IMG/VR virus record: IMGVR_UViG_3300025102_000019
Span: 1 to 64,000 of that record
DNA: 64,000 bases
Source of the DNA: a virus
Direction: 5' to 3' (one strand)
Part shown: positions 50,815 through 59,291 of the stretch, in pieces
Position numbering within the stretch: the stretch's first letter is position 1
How the letters are laid out: each line of letters opens with the position of its first letter
Made by a program: the position numbers and the translations under genes
Notes under the pieces: generated by a model
The model's database searches: none
Seen by the model: the letters and a program-made list of their open reading frames with translations, nothing else
What the model was told of the DNA's origin: nothing

Positions 50815-51952
50815 CTACATCACCCACCTGTTTAGCAGAGTCGTGTAGAGCGTCGTGCTTGAGTGTTTCCATCTTTTCAAGCACATATTCCGCTTGTTCC
50901 TTCTTAGAAGATAGATATGGTAGCATGTTCTTGAGGATATTAGACACCTCATTGTCCATGCTGAAGATGAGTCTGTGTTGAGTTGTATGTTGTTTCGAGA
51001 TTTTTCTATTGAGTTGCAGAGAGCCACCTTGAATCATCTTGTGCAGTTGCTCGCAATGCACCTTGCCTCTTTTTCCCGGTGATATGAAGCCCAGTGAAAC
51101 CTCACCTCGCTCAGAGATTTTGATGAATCCATCCGACTCTAGGAAGTCAGCGGCATATGACCAAGGATTCTTGATGATGATTCCATCGTCATCCATCTTG
51201 ACGAATGTGCCCTTCTTAGGACCGCTGATGATATCGTACTCCTCACCGTACATCGAGAGCAACTTGGACAATTTGCCTGCTGTCATGCTCTTGTGTAATA
51301 TGGACTGGTCTAGCATTCTCTCCTGTAGTCTCCTGCTGGAGAGAGCACCTTCTAATTGCAGTATATGTGATGCCTTGGTCAGTGTGTCCTGCTCCTTCTG
51401 TGTCAGACGTTTAGATTGATGTAGGGTGCTTCTCCACATCTTCTTGGCATCGGTTTTGCTCTGCATTGCGGTTGCCCAAGCCTGTGATTCATGTTCTCCC
51501 CATACATCTGTGAATTGGTCTAGCATCTTCAATGATGAGTCTGCGCTGTCCCATAGATTACAGGCTTGTATGAGACCGACTCTTCGACTCTCACCGAATC
51601 TCCTGAGGCTCTTGAGGTCTCTATCACTAGCACCAAGTTGTTTTATCGTGCTCTCTTTGCCGTTTGCCCAAGATATTCCTTTGAGTGTGGTCTTCACCTC
51701 TAGCGCCTTGAGTGTCCTGACATCGTCAATCAATAGGTCGATGTCGGCCTTTACGTCCTTGTTGTTTCTCCTCATCTTCCTAAGTCTCAGTACAAAATCG
51801 GAAGCACTGCAACCTAAGTGAGTCTCGAACCAACCGTTTCCTGTGTTGGAGAATGCATATGAGGGAGTGAACTTCTCCTCTTCCTTCTGTATGGTTTCAG
51901 TCTGGAAGTCTATGTCTTCCTTCAGTATGGCACTATACCAGATTGTCTTCAC
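50804..51952 (-). CDS. Two-nuclease fusion: PD-(D/E)XK-like plus LAGLIDADG-like
   Basis: The N-terminal part shows the spacing of a PD-(D/E)XK nuclease: E43 (GWFETHLG), D72 (ADIDLLIDD) and E85-V-K87 (LEVKTT). The C-terminal part has AADFLESDG at 267-275 and LKNMLPYLSSKKEQAEYVLE at 340-359, typical of LAGLIDADG homing endonucleases. Only one LAGLIDADG motif is seen, so it may act as a dimer or have lost cutting. The start is uncertain: the frame is open back to near 52012, GTG 51952 lacks a ribosome site, and a well-formed ATG at 52025 is in another frame. It lies between large terminase and portal, overlapping the latter. Domestication in packaging or a free-standing homing gene are both possible. 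Confidence 0.6.
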   Translation of the reverse strand: MKTIWYSAILKEDIDFQTETIQKEEEKFTPSYAFSNTGNGWFETHLGCSASDFVLRLRKMRRNNKDVKADIDLLIDDVRTLKALEVKTTLKGISWANGKESTIKQLGASDRDLKSLRRFGESRRVGLIQACNLWDSADSSLKMLDQFTDVWGEHESQAWATAMQSKTDAKKMWRSTLHQSKRLTQKEQDTLTKASHILQLEGALSSRRLQERMLDQSILHKSMTAGKLSKLLSMYGEEYDIISGPKKGTFVKMDDDGIIIKNPWSYAADFLESDGFIKISERGEVSLGFISPGKRGKVHCEQLHKMIQGGSLQLNRKISKQHTTQHRLIFSMDNEVSNILKNMLPYLSSKKEQAEYVLEKMETLKHDALHDSAKQVGDVDGR

Positions 51953-52025
51953 CCCAGTATGTGTAGAAAACGCCTGTCGTATTGTCTGATATGTTTGTAC
52001 TAATGTTATTGTTGTATCTTACCAT
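51933..52025 (-). other. Out-of-frame start or 30-codon leader of nuclease gene
   Basis: ATG at 52025 follows TGAGGTGAGAGAG, the same ribosome site used for the tail-tube gene. Its frame ends at TAG 51933 after 30 codons. Removing one base near 52018, in GGTAAG, would join this start to the nuclease frame as MVDTTITLVQTYQTIRQ. So the nuclease gene may carry a real or sequencing-related single-base frameshift at codon 2-3, or this is a short leader. Confidence 0.5.
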
Positions 52026-52035
52026 CTCTCTCACC

Positions 52036-53514
52036 TCAGGGTATTAGCCACCCTCCGCCGGACTGTTCCTTCCCGCCGAACATGCTGTCGAAGCCCGGCA
52101 TATAATCATCTAGGAGGACAACCGTTCCTTTGAACTCCTTTGATGCCCAATTAGCGAGAGCCAGACTCATCGCCAAGTCGTCATGAACACCCACGCTCTC
52201 AAGCCTGCCGTTCTTCTGCATGCCGAATCTGTTTAACTGGCTCTCAACCTCATGTGTGTACTTTCTGCTTCTCTCGTCGCCGTATGGTAGTTTGATGTGA
52301 CCTTGCTCAAACGCCAGAAGTAATGACATGAACAATGACTCCTTCTTGGCTCTGGTGGTCATGAATACACGGATTGGCATGTCTGCCGCCATCTCCCTCA
52401 TCTCCTGCTCAAGCATCCTCTGGAAGTTGTTACCCTCAAGTTCTATCAGTTCGGGACTGAACTTGTTGTTGAGCATTACCATCATCCTCTTTTGTGCCAT
52501 CGAAGACATACCACGCTCGTGTACGACGTGTACTATCTGCTTGAACTCCTCATCTGGAATCTGCCTCATGACAGTCATTGCTGTGAAGTCAGCGTTCTTG
52601 TCGGATGATATGGCTGGGTCGTGCCCTATGAAGTGTTGACCGAAGACACCGTCAGGCTCTCCCTCCTCGTTGTAGTTAGTTTCAGCCCTGTCTATCAGGG
52701 TGAGTTCTGTATCCCTAGCACCTTCTAGTATGTCCATCGGGAACATACTGGCCACATCGTGGATAGGCTCGCATAGATACTCACGGCTGAATTGTATTGC
52801 TGGCATGGAAAGCCTCCTCTGTTCCAGTGCCTCTATGTTCCAACGTTCAGGCCAAAGTGCAATTCCCTCGTTGTTTATCGCAGGGAAGGTCTCCACACGG
52901 AACGTCTCCTTCTGCTCCAACTCAGCATACAGGTCGTTGTAACTGAATGGAGTTCCTACCATCATGAGTTTGCTGCTGTGGTGGAGAACTGGAAGTAGTA
53001 CACCGTAGAACCAATCTGCGGTTCTCTGTAGTTCAGTGCCGCTAGTGCCCCACAGGATATCGTCACAGACAACCACGTCGGGGTGGAAACCACGAGTAGC
53101 ACCACCGACCGACTTGGCCATGATACGAGAGCCGTTGGAGAACTCGAAGTACGATTTAGCCCAAGGTCTGCCCTCTGGTATGAGGTCACGAAGACAATCG
53201 GTCCTGTCGATGTTGCTTTTTATGAAGCGCATGTGCTCAAGCGTCTGCTCAAGGGAGTGTGAGAAAATCATGATGTGCTTGCCGGGATTGAATGCGGCAA
53301 GCCACAATGCATAGGACATGAAGAACACGGACTTGCCGTGGTCACGAGATGCTTTCACGCAGTAGTACTGCGATTCTTCAAGTCCGTCCTTCCAAGATTG
53401 GTGATGGCCGCTGAACAGGAAACCGAGTATGTCCACGAAGAAGTACTCGAATGACTTCTTGCACATCTCCCTGTCCATCTGGATGATGAAGTCATCCATC
53501 GACTCGTCGCTCAT
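52036..53514 (-). CDS. terL: Terminase large subunit (ATPase and nuclease)
   Basis: A 492-residue DNA-packaging motor. The ATPase domain has Walker A A55-S-R-D-H-G-K-S62, Walker B VVVCDD at 147-152 and coupling motif VGTP 186-189. The RNase H-like nuclease domain has D299 (GHDPA), E358/E360 (IELEGNN) and D445-D446 (VHDDLA). It cuts concatemeric DNA and drives it through the portal. The start overlaps the previous gene as ATGA, implying coupled translation. All key residues are present, so an active enzyme is expected. Confidence 0.92.
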   Translation of the reverse strand: MSDESMDDFIIQMDREMCKKSFEYFFVDILGFLFSGHHQSWKDGLEESQYYCVKASRDHGKSVFFMSYALWLAAFNPGKHIMIFSHSLEQTLEHMRFIKSNIDRTDCLRDLIPEGRPWAKSYFEFSNGSRIMAKSVGGATRGFHPDVVVCDDILWGTSGTELQRTADWFYGVLLPVLHHSSKLMMVGTPFSYNDLYAELEQKETFRVETFPAINNEGIALWPERWNIEALEQRRLSMPAIQFSREYLCEPIHDVASMFPMDILEGARDTELTLIDRAETNYNEEGEPDGVFGQHFIGHDPAISSDKNADFTAMTVMRQIPDEEFKQIVHVVHERGMSSMAQKRMMVMLNNKFSPELIELEGNNFQRMLEQEMREMAADMPIRVFMTTRAKKESLFMSLLLAFEQGHIKLPYGDERSRKYTHEVESQLNRFGMQKNGRLESVGVHDDLAMSLALANWASKEFKGTVVLLDDYMPGFDSMFGGKEQSGGGWLIP

Positions 53515-54554
53515 TCCATCACCGATTTCAATAACATAAAAGCCAGTTCCATCGGTTCTCCTGCGGTTTTCTGATTCATAATCATCTGCCGTACCTCAGG
53601 AGAGAGTGTAGCGTAGTACTCAGAGGTAGCATCGACACTTGATTCTGGGGGAGGAGTCACGCTGGTGGTTGGTGCACTGGGATTGAACATGTTGGGCTGT
53701 ATTCCTTTCTGCCCCGGTATCGCTTGGTTGCCCCCACCCATTGGTGTTCCGTACACTCCGAGTTGGAAGTTCTGGGGCACGTTAAACGCTGAATCTTGGA
53801 AATTAGGTCCTAGTTTCTTGTTGGCATCCTCAAGAGACATTGTAGGAGTTGCTGGAGGGGAGACTCCCACTTGTCCTCCTAGAATCTGGTTTGCTTGGTT
53901 TGTACCCATGGTCTGGTAAGGTCCTAGTTGTACCTCTTGTCCGTACTTCTCTCCGGGTTGAGTGGGTACTGGTTTGGGGTTGCCGTAGCCCGGCATCACA
54001 GTTCCGACTGGTAGTTGATTCTCCTTTTCCTGACCTGCATTGAATGCATCTACCATTGCTGTGTTCTGTCTTGAAAGATTGGCCATGGCTGTTTGCTGTG
54101 CGTCAACCGGGTCAAACATCGTGGAGTCGAAGGATGGTTGGACTTGGGTGTATGTCCTCGCACCCTGCTCGTTGAAGCCCCTGACCCCTCTGCTTTCAGG
54201 TGCTGCACCTTGAGAGTAGTCAGAACTAGGTGCGTTGTATCTCCCTACCTGATTGCGTCGGTCTTTGAAGTCCTGCACCTTCGCTCCTATCACTGGTGAC
54301 GCTGTGTCTGCTACCTTACCTGCACCGATATACGTACCCACACCACGACCAGCGGCCATTTGTGCTCCACTCATGAAATCCTGTTGGTTCTCGCTCGCAT
54401 CTGCTAGGGATGTCAGCGCTGAAAGGCCACCGAGAGCACCACCGATTCCTCTTCCTAGTGGTGTCTTTACCCTGAAGGCATCTTGAACTGTATTACCCAG
54501 AGCCGCAGATAGAGGTGCAGCAACTGCTGGCGACTTGACGAGAATCTTGCCCAT
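53511..54554 (-). CDS. Unknown packaging-region protein with EPM motif
   Basis: I choose ATG 54554 (MGKILVKSP, 347 aa), four bases after GGGGGGAG. ATG 54557 is equivalent, and an upstream ATG at 54632 lies inside the previous gene. The N-terminal 90 residues are glycine/alanine-rich with weak hydrophobic character. The middle is disordered, rich in Q, P, G and N. The C-terminus is a helix EPMELAFMLLKSVME, a motif also found in the 439-residue protein. Function unknown; overlaps the terminase. Confidence 0.5.
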   Translation of the reverse strand: MGKILVKSPAVAAPLSAALGNTVQDAFRVKTPLGRGIGGALGGLSALTSLADASENQQDFMSGAQMAAGRGVGTYIGAGKVADTASPVIGAKVQDFKDRRNQVGRYNAPSSDYSQGAAPESRGVRGFNEQGARTYTQVQPSFDSTMFDPVDAQQTAMANLSRQNTAMVDAFNAGQEKENQLPVGTVMPGYGNPKPVPTQPGEKYGQEVQLGPYQTMGTNQANQILGGQVGVSPPATPTMSLEDANKKLGPNFQDSAFNVPQNFQLGVYGTPMGGGNQAIPGQKGIQPNMFNPSAPTTSVTPPPESSVDATSEYYATLSPEVRQMIMNQKTAGEPMELAFMLLKSVME

Positions 54555-56824
54555 CATTCTCCCCCCAGTGTGACCTTGACCACCTTGACTACTGATGGTT
54601 TGATTTTGTATGCCTTGGCAATCCTGTCCCAATCGCCCTTGCTGTTGGATATGGTTCTGACATCCTGCTTGGTGATACCGAGTTTCATGGCGAGGAATGA
54701 CACGTCGTCCTCCTTGTTAGCACTAAGGTTCTCCTTGGGCATCTGCTTGAGCACAGCCACGTCCCTTTTGGCCTCAAGCATCTGGACTCTTTCCATTGCT
54801 TTCACCAGTCTGTCTTCGATGGATAGTGTATCGAAACTGGTTGCCACTGGGAAGGAGTCAGTCAACTTTGTTTGATAAGGGCTTTGTGCCGCAGCAGCGG
54901 AAGCGACCCTTGCGAGCATATCTCTTCGCTTTTCTTGGTCAACGTCTTCTACGGGGTTCATGATGTTAGGTGGTATTTTCCTACCGGTCATCTGCTCGAA
55001 TTGTGGTATGAATTGTTGCGGGTTCTTAGCCTGTTCTCTGGCTATCATATCACGAAGCCTATTCATATCTACGCCCGGAGGCACATCAGATGGTGACCAC
55101 GACGGTTTAGGTGGTGGTGCTTCTGGCTTTGCTTCTGGTTTCGCCATCGGGTCTGCGTCATCTGTCGATAGTGGTGAGTAGTATGCCTCCGTCATTGCGC
55201 TTGGCACGAAGTAGTTCTGCATGTGCTCAGGTAGTGGTCTGTTGACATCGAGGTGACCATCCAAGTACTTGGGGACTAGGCCGGGTGTGGCCTCTCCTGA
55301 CACAGGTGCGAACTCACGCACCGTGCCACCGTGACCCAATGTGATGAGAGAGCCTAAGAGGGAGAACATGTCTTTCTGACCCTGAGAAGTCTCATGAGCA
55401 GGTTCTTCTTGGGAGAAGTTAGTGAGAGCGTCTAGACTTCCTATGACACCTGAGAGTGCGAGGAACTCGGCTGCTGGCATATGCACCGCCTTGCCCTTCT
55501 TCTCGTGAGTTCCTTGCTTGTTACCGGCAGTGACCCTCTCCATTGCATTGTCGAACATCTGCTGCCCCTGCCCCTTCAAATCGGGATGTCCTATCAGGGT
55601 ATCTTTGAGAGTATTCACCAACTTATTGACACGTGATGTCTTCTGAGCGGGGTTGCCGAGCATGAATTGAAGAGCATCAGGACTCATGGCCATCTGGTCT
55701 ATCAAACTGTCAAGTTCAGGGAACTTCTTTCCGAATCTAGTCTCTTCGTATATCTCCCTGATTGTAGGCCCTTCAACAGGACCTGATGCGTCTTGTCTCG
55801 TGAATAGGGGAGCGTCTAGCATCTCGGTGTTATTCTCGTTGAGATTGGAGACAATCGCTGGTAGCAATTCCAACATGTATTTACGATAGTTTTCTTTCTT
55901 TATGTTAGTGCCACCCGGATTCTTTACTCCCTTTCCATATTCAGGAAGGGGGTTGAATATGTCAAGAGGCATGTGTTGAACCATCTCCCAGTTGTGAACA
56001 TCGTCGTGCACCACATCACCTACGGATGAGTGGCCGAGCATCTCCCTGAACTCAGGTGGTAGTGTCATGTCATCTGCTAGGTTCTCACCGACCACACCTC
56101 TGAGTCTCCTAGTGTTGGGGGATATGTGCCTGCCTGAGATGTAGCCATGCGTGATTCCCTCATCAAAGTTTGATTTGTAGTTGAAGTCCTCCTTGAGGAT
56201 GTCGTGTAGATAAGGTGCAAATGGTATCCTGTACGACTCAGGGTGCTGTGCTAGACCCTGCTTGGAGTGCTTGAGACGGGCATCGCTACTCATGTTGAGG
56301 TTGATGAAAGTGCCACCCTTGCCACGAGCGGAGAACTGGTTCGCCTGCTCTGTGGTTTTTGGACTGGAGAAATCACCCTTGGTCAGCCTCCTCCATTCAG
56401 GTGACATGATGTCCTCAGGTAGACTCTGGTTCTTCGCATCCTGATGGTCGTCGTTGTAGTCGCCTATCGCATCGGTTATCATCTGTCTAGCGACATCACC
56501 GCTGCCGACTATCTTGGACACCTTCGCTATCAGTGCGTCGATTCCGTGTCGGTGCTCGTTGCCGTGTATGTCGGTGTAGACATGCTCGCCATCAGCGCCC
56601 ATGCCCCAATCTCCCTCTGCTGCCCTGTCGCCGTATCTGGCGTTCTTGGGTAGGTCGAACCCCATGTCATTGGTGGGGTTGAGGTCGTGGTACTGGTCTG
56701 GGTGGGTGTCTCCTAGAAACACCAACTCACCAGTCAGGGGGTCAACGGTGTACGTTCCCTCTCCCTTTCTGAGCATGCCACTTGCAAGTAAGGCATGTGT
56801 GACGGATTTGAAGAGCAGGCTCAT
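54554..56824 (-). CDS. Large unknown packaging-region protein, 756 aa
   Basis: Soluble, His/Asp-rich, with a hydrophobic start (SLLFKSVTHALLASGML). Residues about 10-100 have many D, G and H (for example DGEHVYTDIHGNEHRHG). A proline-rich linker near residue 580 precedes a helical C-terminus. The last 60 residues (FLAMKLGITKQDVRTISNSK, then IAKAYKIKPSVVKVVK) look like a helix-turn-helix. It resembles the 1859-residue protein in overall style but I found no clear aligned segment. Possibly an internal or ejected head protein. Not recognised. Confidence 0.45.
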   Translation of the reverse strand: MSLLFKSVTHALLASGMLRKGEGTYTVDPLTGELVFLGDTHPDQYHDLNPTNDMGFDLPKNARYGDRAAEGDWGMGADGEHVYTDIHGNEHRHGIDALIAKVSKIVGSGDVARQMITDAIGDYNDDHQDAKNQSLPEDIMSPEWRRLTKGDFSSPKTTEQANQFSARGKGGTFINLNMSSDARLKHSKQGLAQHPESYRIPFAPYLHDILKEDFNYKSNFDEGITHGYISGRHISPNTRRLRGVVGENLADDMTLPPEFREMLGHSSVGDVVHDDVHNWEMVQHMPLDIFNPLPEYGKGVKNPGGTNIKKENYRKYMLELLPAIVSNLNENNTEMLDAPLFTRQDASGPVEGPTIREIYEETRFGKKFPELDSLIDQMAMSPDALQFMLGNPAQKTSRVNKLVNTLKDTLIGHPDLKGQGQQMFDNAMERVTAGNKQGTHEKKGKAVHMPAAEFLALSGVIGSLDALTNFSQEEPAHETSQGQKDMFSLLGSLITLGHGGTVREFAPVSGEATPGLVPKYLDGHLDVNRPLPEHMQNYFVPSAMTEAYYSPLSTDDADPMAKPEAKPEAPPPKPSWSPSDVPPGVDMNRLRDMIAREQAKNPQQFIPQFEQMTGRKIPPNIMNPVEDVDQEKRRDMLARVASAAAAQSPYQTKLTDSFPVATSFDTLSIEDRLVKAMERVQMLEAKRDVAVLKQMPKENLSANKEDDVSFLAMKLGITKQDVRTISNSKGDWDRIAKAYKIKPSVVKVVKVTLGGE

Positions 56825-58140
56825 GCTGTTCGACCTGCCCTGCTGGTGTAGATACCAACAGGGTCAGCACCATGCATCTCCTCTTCCTCTATGTTCTCTG
56901 TTGGTCCGTTGGGTTTGCTGGTCTGGTCTCTTGAGTTAGAGGGATGTTTTGGTAAGTTAGAGCCACCACCTGATGTGTCTTTGTCTCCCTTCCCTTTCTT
57001 TTTGTTATCCTTCTTGTCAAGTAGCCTTGCCACCTTTTGTGCGAGTATTCTGAGTTCCTGCTTGTCTCCCCACGTCATCTTGCGACTCTTGCCTATCATC
57101 GACATTGATTGGTTGGACATTCTAGGGGAGAAGGATTGTGTAGAGCCACCCATGTTGAGATGTGGCATACCACTGATTCTGGGTGGTACTATTGGAGGAG
57201 CACGATGTGGTTTGAGTCTTGGTCTTGGTACTTTCGGCTTCATCTCGCTCGGTAGTTTGGATTGGATTGTGCCCGCACCTGTCTCACCAGCCTTGTACGA
57301 CCTAGGATTCTTGGGATTGGGTGTTGATTCTGTGACTCTGACGTTTCCTGTTCTCTTCCTACCACCTTGAGCACCCATGTAACTCCTGTATGCACCGGGG
57401 TCTTTGCTCATCGGTTGCTTGGTTGCGATGGCTCTGTGCTCCATCTCGACGGAGAGTGGCGCTTGCATCATTCCTCTTTTCTTGCCTCTCGTGACACCTC
57501 TTCTCTTGGCTTTGTAAGAACGCTCGGTAGCGTTGATACCACCGCTCATCCCTCCCGGTCCTGTCTTGAACTGCCCTGTGCTGGGCTTGAACTTCTTTCT
57601 TCTCTCTCGCACCGCTTCCTTGTCGTCTGCTCTACCTGACTCACTAAGTGGTCTGAGCATAGCGGTATCCGCACTCTCACCGAATGACTTGAGCAATGAG
57701 GACCAAGCGTTCTCCATAGGCTCGCTTGTGAATACCGGGTGGCCGTATGCCGCTCCCGGTCCTTTTGCCTGATTTGCTAAACTGGTCATGAACCCACCAT
57801 TGCCGGGCGGCCCAGTGAGTGCGTTGATTTCTCCCTCGTTCGTCAATCTACCTGATAGGCTTCTGGGGTCTTCTTCAGTATCGTCTCTCGTTTCTGATGG
57901 GTCGTCCTTGAATTGTTGGAGCATAGCAGGTGTGACCTTGACATGCTTTCTATTCTTGAGTTTCTCCTCTTGCTTGTCCTGCTCCTTCTGCTTCTTCTCC
58001 TTCTCAGCATCTAGGTACTTAGGGTCACCGGGGTTGTAGCGACTCTCGTATCCATCGTTGTACCTGAACATCGTGGATGATTCGCTTCTTGAGTTGTATA
58101 GTCTGGTATCGCTACCACGACCCATCATTCCCTCGGTCAT
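56821..58140 (-). CDS. Basic disordered protein with EPM motif, 439 aa
   Basis: A lysine/arginine/glycine/proline-rich, mostly disordered protein (KKQKEQDKQEEKLKNRK near residue 50; SYKAKRRGVTRGKKRGMM near 225) that could bind DNA or coat capsid interior. Residues 140-153 read EPMENAWSSLLKSF, a predicted helix resembling the tail of the 347-residue protein. A C-terminal helix (QELRILAQKVARLLDKKDN) is followed by a polar, acidic end. It overlaps both neighbours by four bases. Function unknown. Confidence 0.45.
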   Translation of the reverse strand: MTEGMMGRGSDTRLYNSRSESSTMFRYNDGYESRYNPGDPKYLDAEKEKKQKEQDKQEEKLKNRKHVKVTPAMLQQFKDDPSETRDDTEEDPRSLSGRLTNEGEINALTGPPGNGGFMTSLANQAKGPGAAYGHPVFTSEPMENAWSSLLKSFGESADTAMLRPLSESGRADDKEAVRERRKKFKPSTGQFKTGPGGMSGGINATERSYKAKRRGVTRGKKRGMMQAPLSVEMEHRAIATKQPMSKDPGAYRSYMGAQGGRKRTGNVRVTESTPNPKNPRSYKAGETGAGTIQSKLPSEMKPKVPRPRLKPHRAPPIVPPRISGMPHLNMGGSTQSFSPRMSNQSMSMIGKSRKMTWGDKQELRILAQKVARLLDKKDNKKKGKGDKDTSGGGSNLPKHPSNSRDQTSKPNGPTENIEEEEMHGADPVGIYTSRAGRTA

Positions 58141-58556
58141 ATCGCCTCAGTCTCCCCCATCATGGAGTTAGCGGTCTGTGATATCGCATCTGATAGTTCG
58201 ATGTAGAACGATTTGACGAATGGTGGGTTGGTGAAACACTTACCCATTCTCCTGCATTCGTCTTCAAAGAGTGGTAGTAGTGATTTCAGAGTGTCCCTCA
58301 CTGGCCAAACCGTCACTGGGTCGTCATCCTCAGATAGGGTCTTCAAAGCATCCACTATGTCATTGAGGAACGATGAGTACTCAAGATTGCCATATGAATC
58401 TCGATTGACATAGAACTTGAATCTCTTGTACACCAGAGTAGCGTAGTCTAGTAGTACGGGTAGTTCGTTTTCGTTGATTACCCTACCATTCTTGATGAGT
58501 CTGTAGCCCGGATGGGACATCTGTAGTAAATCAGTAATTACTATCCTCTGCTCCAT
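58137..58556 (-). CDS. Unknown helical protein, 139 aa
   Basis: All-helical-looking, acidic protein starting behind GAGGTGGGGAG. Segments include LLDYATLVYKRFKFYVNRDS and YSSFLNDIVDALKTLSEDDD, plus a terminal helix FYIELSDAISQTANSMMG. Cysteine at about residue 112 is single, so no zinc site. It sits between the zinc/HTH protein and the basic 439-residue protein in the packaging block. Not recognised. Confidence 0.4.
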   Translation of the reverse strand: MEQRIVITDLLQMSHPGYRLIKNGRVINENELPVLLDYATLVYKRFKFYVNRDSYGNLEYSSFLNDIVDALKTLSEDDDPVTVWPVRDTLKSLLPLFEDECRRMGKCFTNPPFVKSFYIELSDAISQTANSMMGETEAI

Positions 58557-58565
58557 CTCCCCACC

Positions 58566-59243
58566 TCACTCGCCTTGCTGTTCTAATAACTGCTCTTTAA
58601 TCCTCTTCCAACTATCGGGGCTTTCCTTTGCTAATTCGACTTTTAGTATGTTAAACGTCTGGTTAATTTGAGTACCATCACTGTCTGCCCCCCAACTGTC
58701 ATTTAACTTCACTAGGTCTTTGATGCTCTCCCTTACCTCTTTGTGTAGTTTCACTGCATCACCGACGAAACCATCTTCATGCACACTACCGTAATCTAAC
58801 AACTCATTGAACTTGTCGTTGAGTTTCTCGACATTGGTACGGAGAACATTGACTTCTTGACCTAGAGTGATAGCGACCTCGAATGCTGCTGCCTTCTTGA
58901 CGAGAGGTTGGAAGTGGTGTTTCATGTGATGGTAGACCGAGTTCTCGGAGCAACCGATGACTTCTGCTATATCCTCACTAGGCAGTATACCCTCGAAGTA
59001 TCCTGTCTCGAACTCCCCTCTCCTGTCATGTGTGCAAACCACACAGGAATGGTTGGAATCCATGTGATACTCACCCATGTGATTCTTGAAGTGACGGTCT
59101 GCTGTATTGGCCCTCCAATTCATGTCCTTGTCTAGTTGCTTGCAACTGATTTCACCGTTCAAGAGCGACTGTTCTAGTTGCTCTCTATCATCAGATTGGC
59201 AAAAGGCGCAGGACCTCTTGACCACTCGCTCTCGCTCGGTCAC
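58566..59243 (-). CDS. Tandem zinc/HTH protein, small terminase candidate
   Basis: Two copies of one module: C12-x2-C15 ... H51-x3-H55 and C67-x2-C70 ... H106-x3-H110, with identical 36-residue spacing from second Cys to first His. Each encloses a helix-turn-helix (SCKQLDKDMNWRANTADRHF; SEDIAEVIGCSENSVYHHM). The rest is a coiled coil (LGQEVNVLRTNVEKLNDKF) and a C-terminal helix IKEQLLEQQGE. Small size, DNA-binding modules, oligomerising coil and place upstream of the large terminase suggest a small terminase. A regulator is the alternative. The GTG start has no Shine-Dalgarno site and lies in an inverted repeat. Confidence 0.6.
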   Translation of the reverse strand: MTERERVVKRSCAFCQSDDREQLEQSLLNGEISCKQLDKDMNWRANTADRHFKNHMGEYHMDSNHSCVVCTHDRRGEFETGYFEGILPSEDIAEVIGCSENSVYHHMKHHFQPLVKKAAAFEVAITLGQEVNVLRTNVEKLNDKFNELLDYGSVHEDGFVGDAVKLHKEVRESIKDLVKLNDSWGADSDGTQINQTFNILKVELAKESPDSWKRIKEQLLEQQGE

Positions 59244-59252
59244 GAGTGACCG
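59237..59252 (-). repeat. Inverted repeat over start codon of zinc/HTH gene
   Basis: cggtcacgagtgaccg is a perfect 7-base inverted repeat with a 2-base centre. It covers the GTG start codon (59241-59243). It could be an operator for a dimeric binder, possibly the HTH protein itself, or an RNA hairpin that masks the start. Only the symmetry is seen. Confidence 0.45.
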
Positions 59253-59280
59253 GAGGTATAATCACCAAATGAACGTTGTT

Positions 59281-59290
59281 GATTTATAGG
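59281..59290 (-). promoter_or_regulatory. TATA-box-like element before packaging genes
   Basis: In the 48-base gap after the 88-residue gene the coding strand reads CCTATAAATC, close to the archaeal TATA box. Its centre is 42 bases before the GTG start at 59243, predicting transcription from about 59259 and a very short leader. No Shine-Dalgarno site precedes that start. A second AT-rich string, GATTATACC, at about 59255-59263 could be a bacterial-type -10, so the host type is not settled by this alone. Confidence 0.4.
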
Positions 59291-59291
59291 T

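Noticed and set aside
53511-54632. Longer start (ATG 54632) for the 347-residue protein
   Set aside because: It would overlap the preceding gene by 79 bases. The GGGGGGAG site directly before ATG-ATG at 54557/54554 is the likely start.
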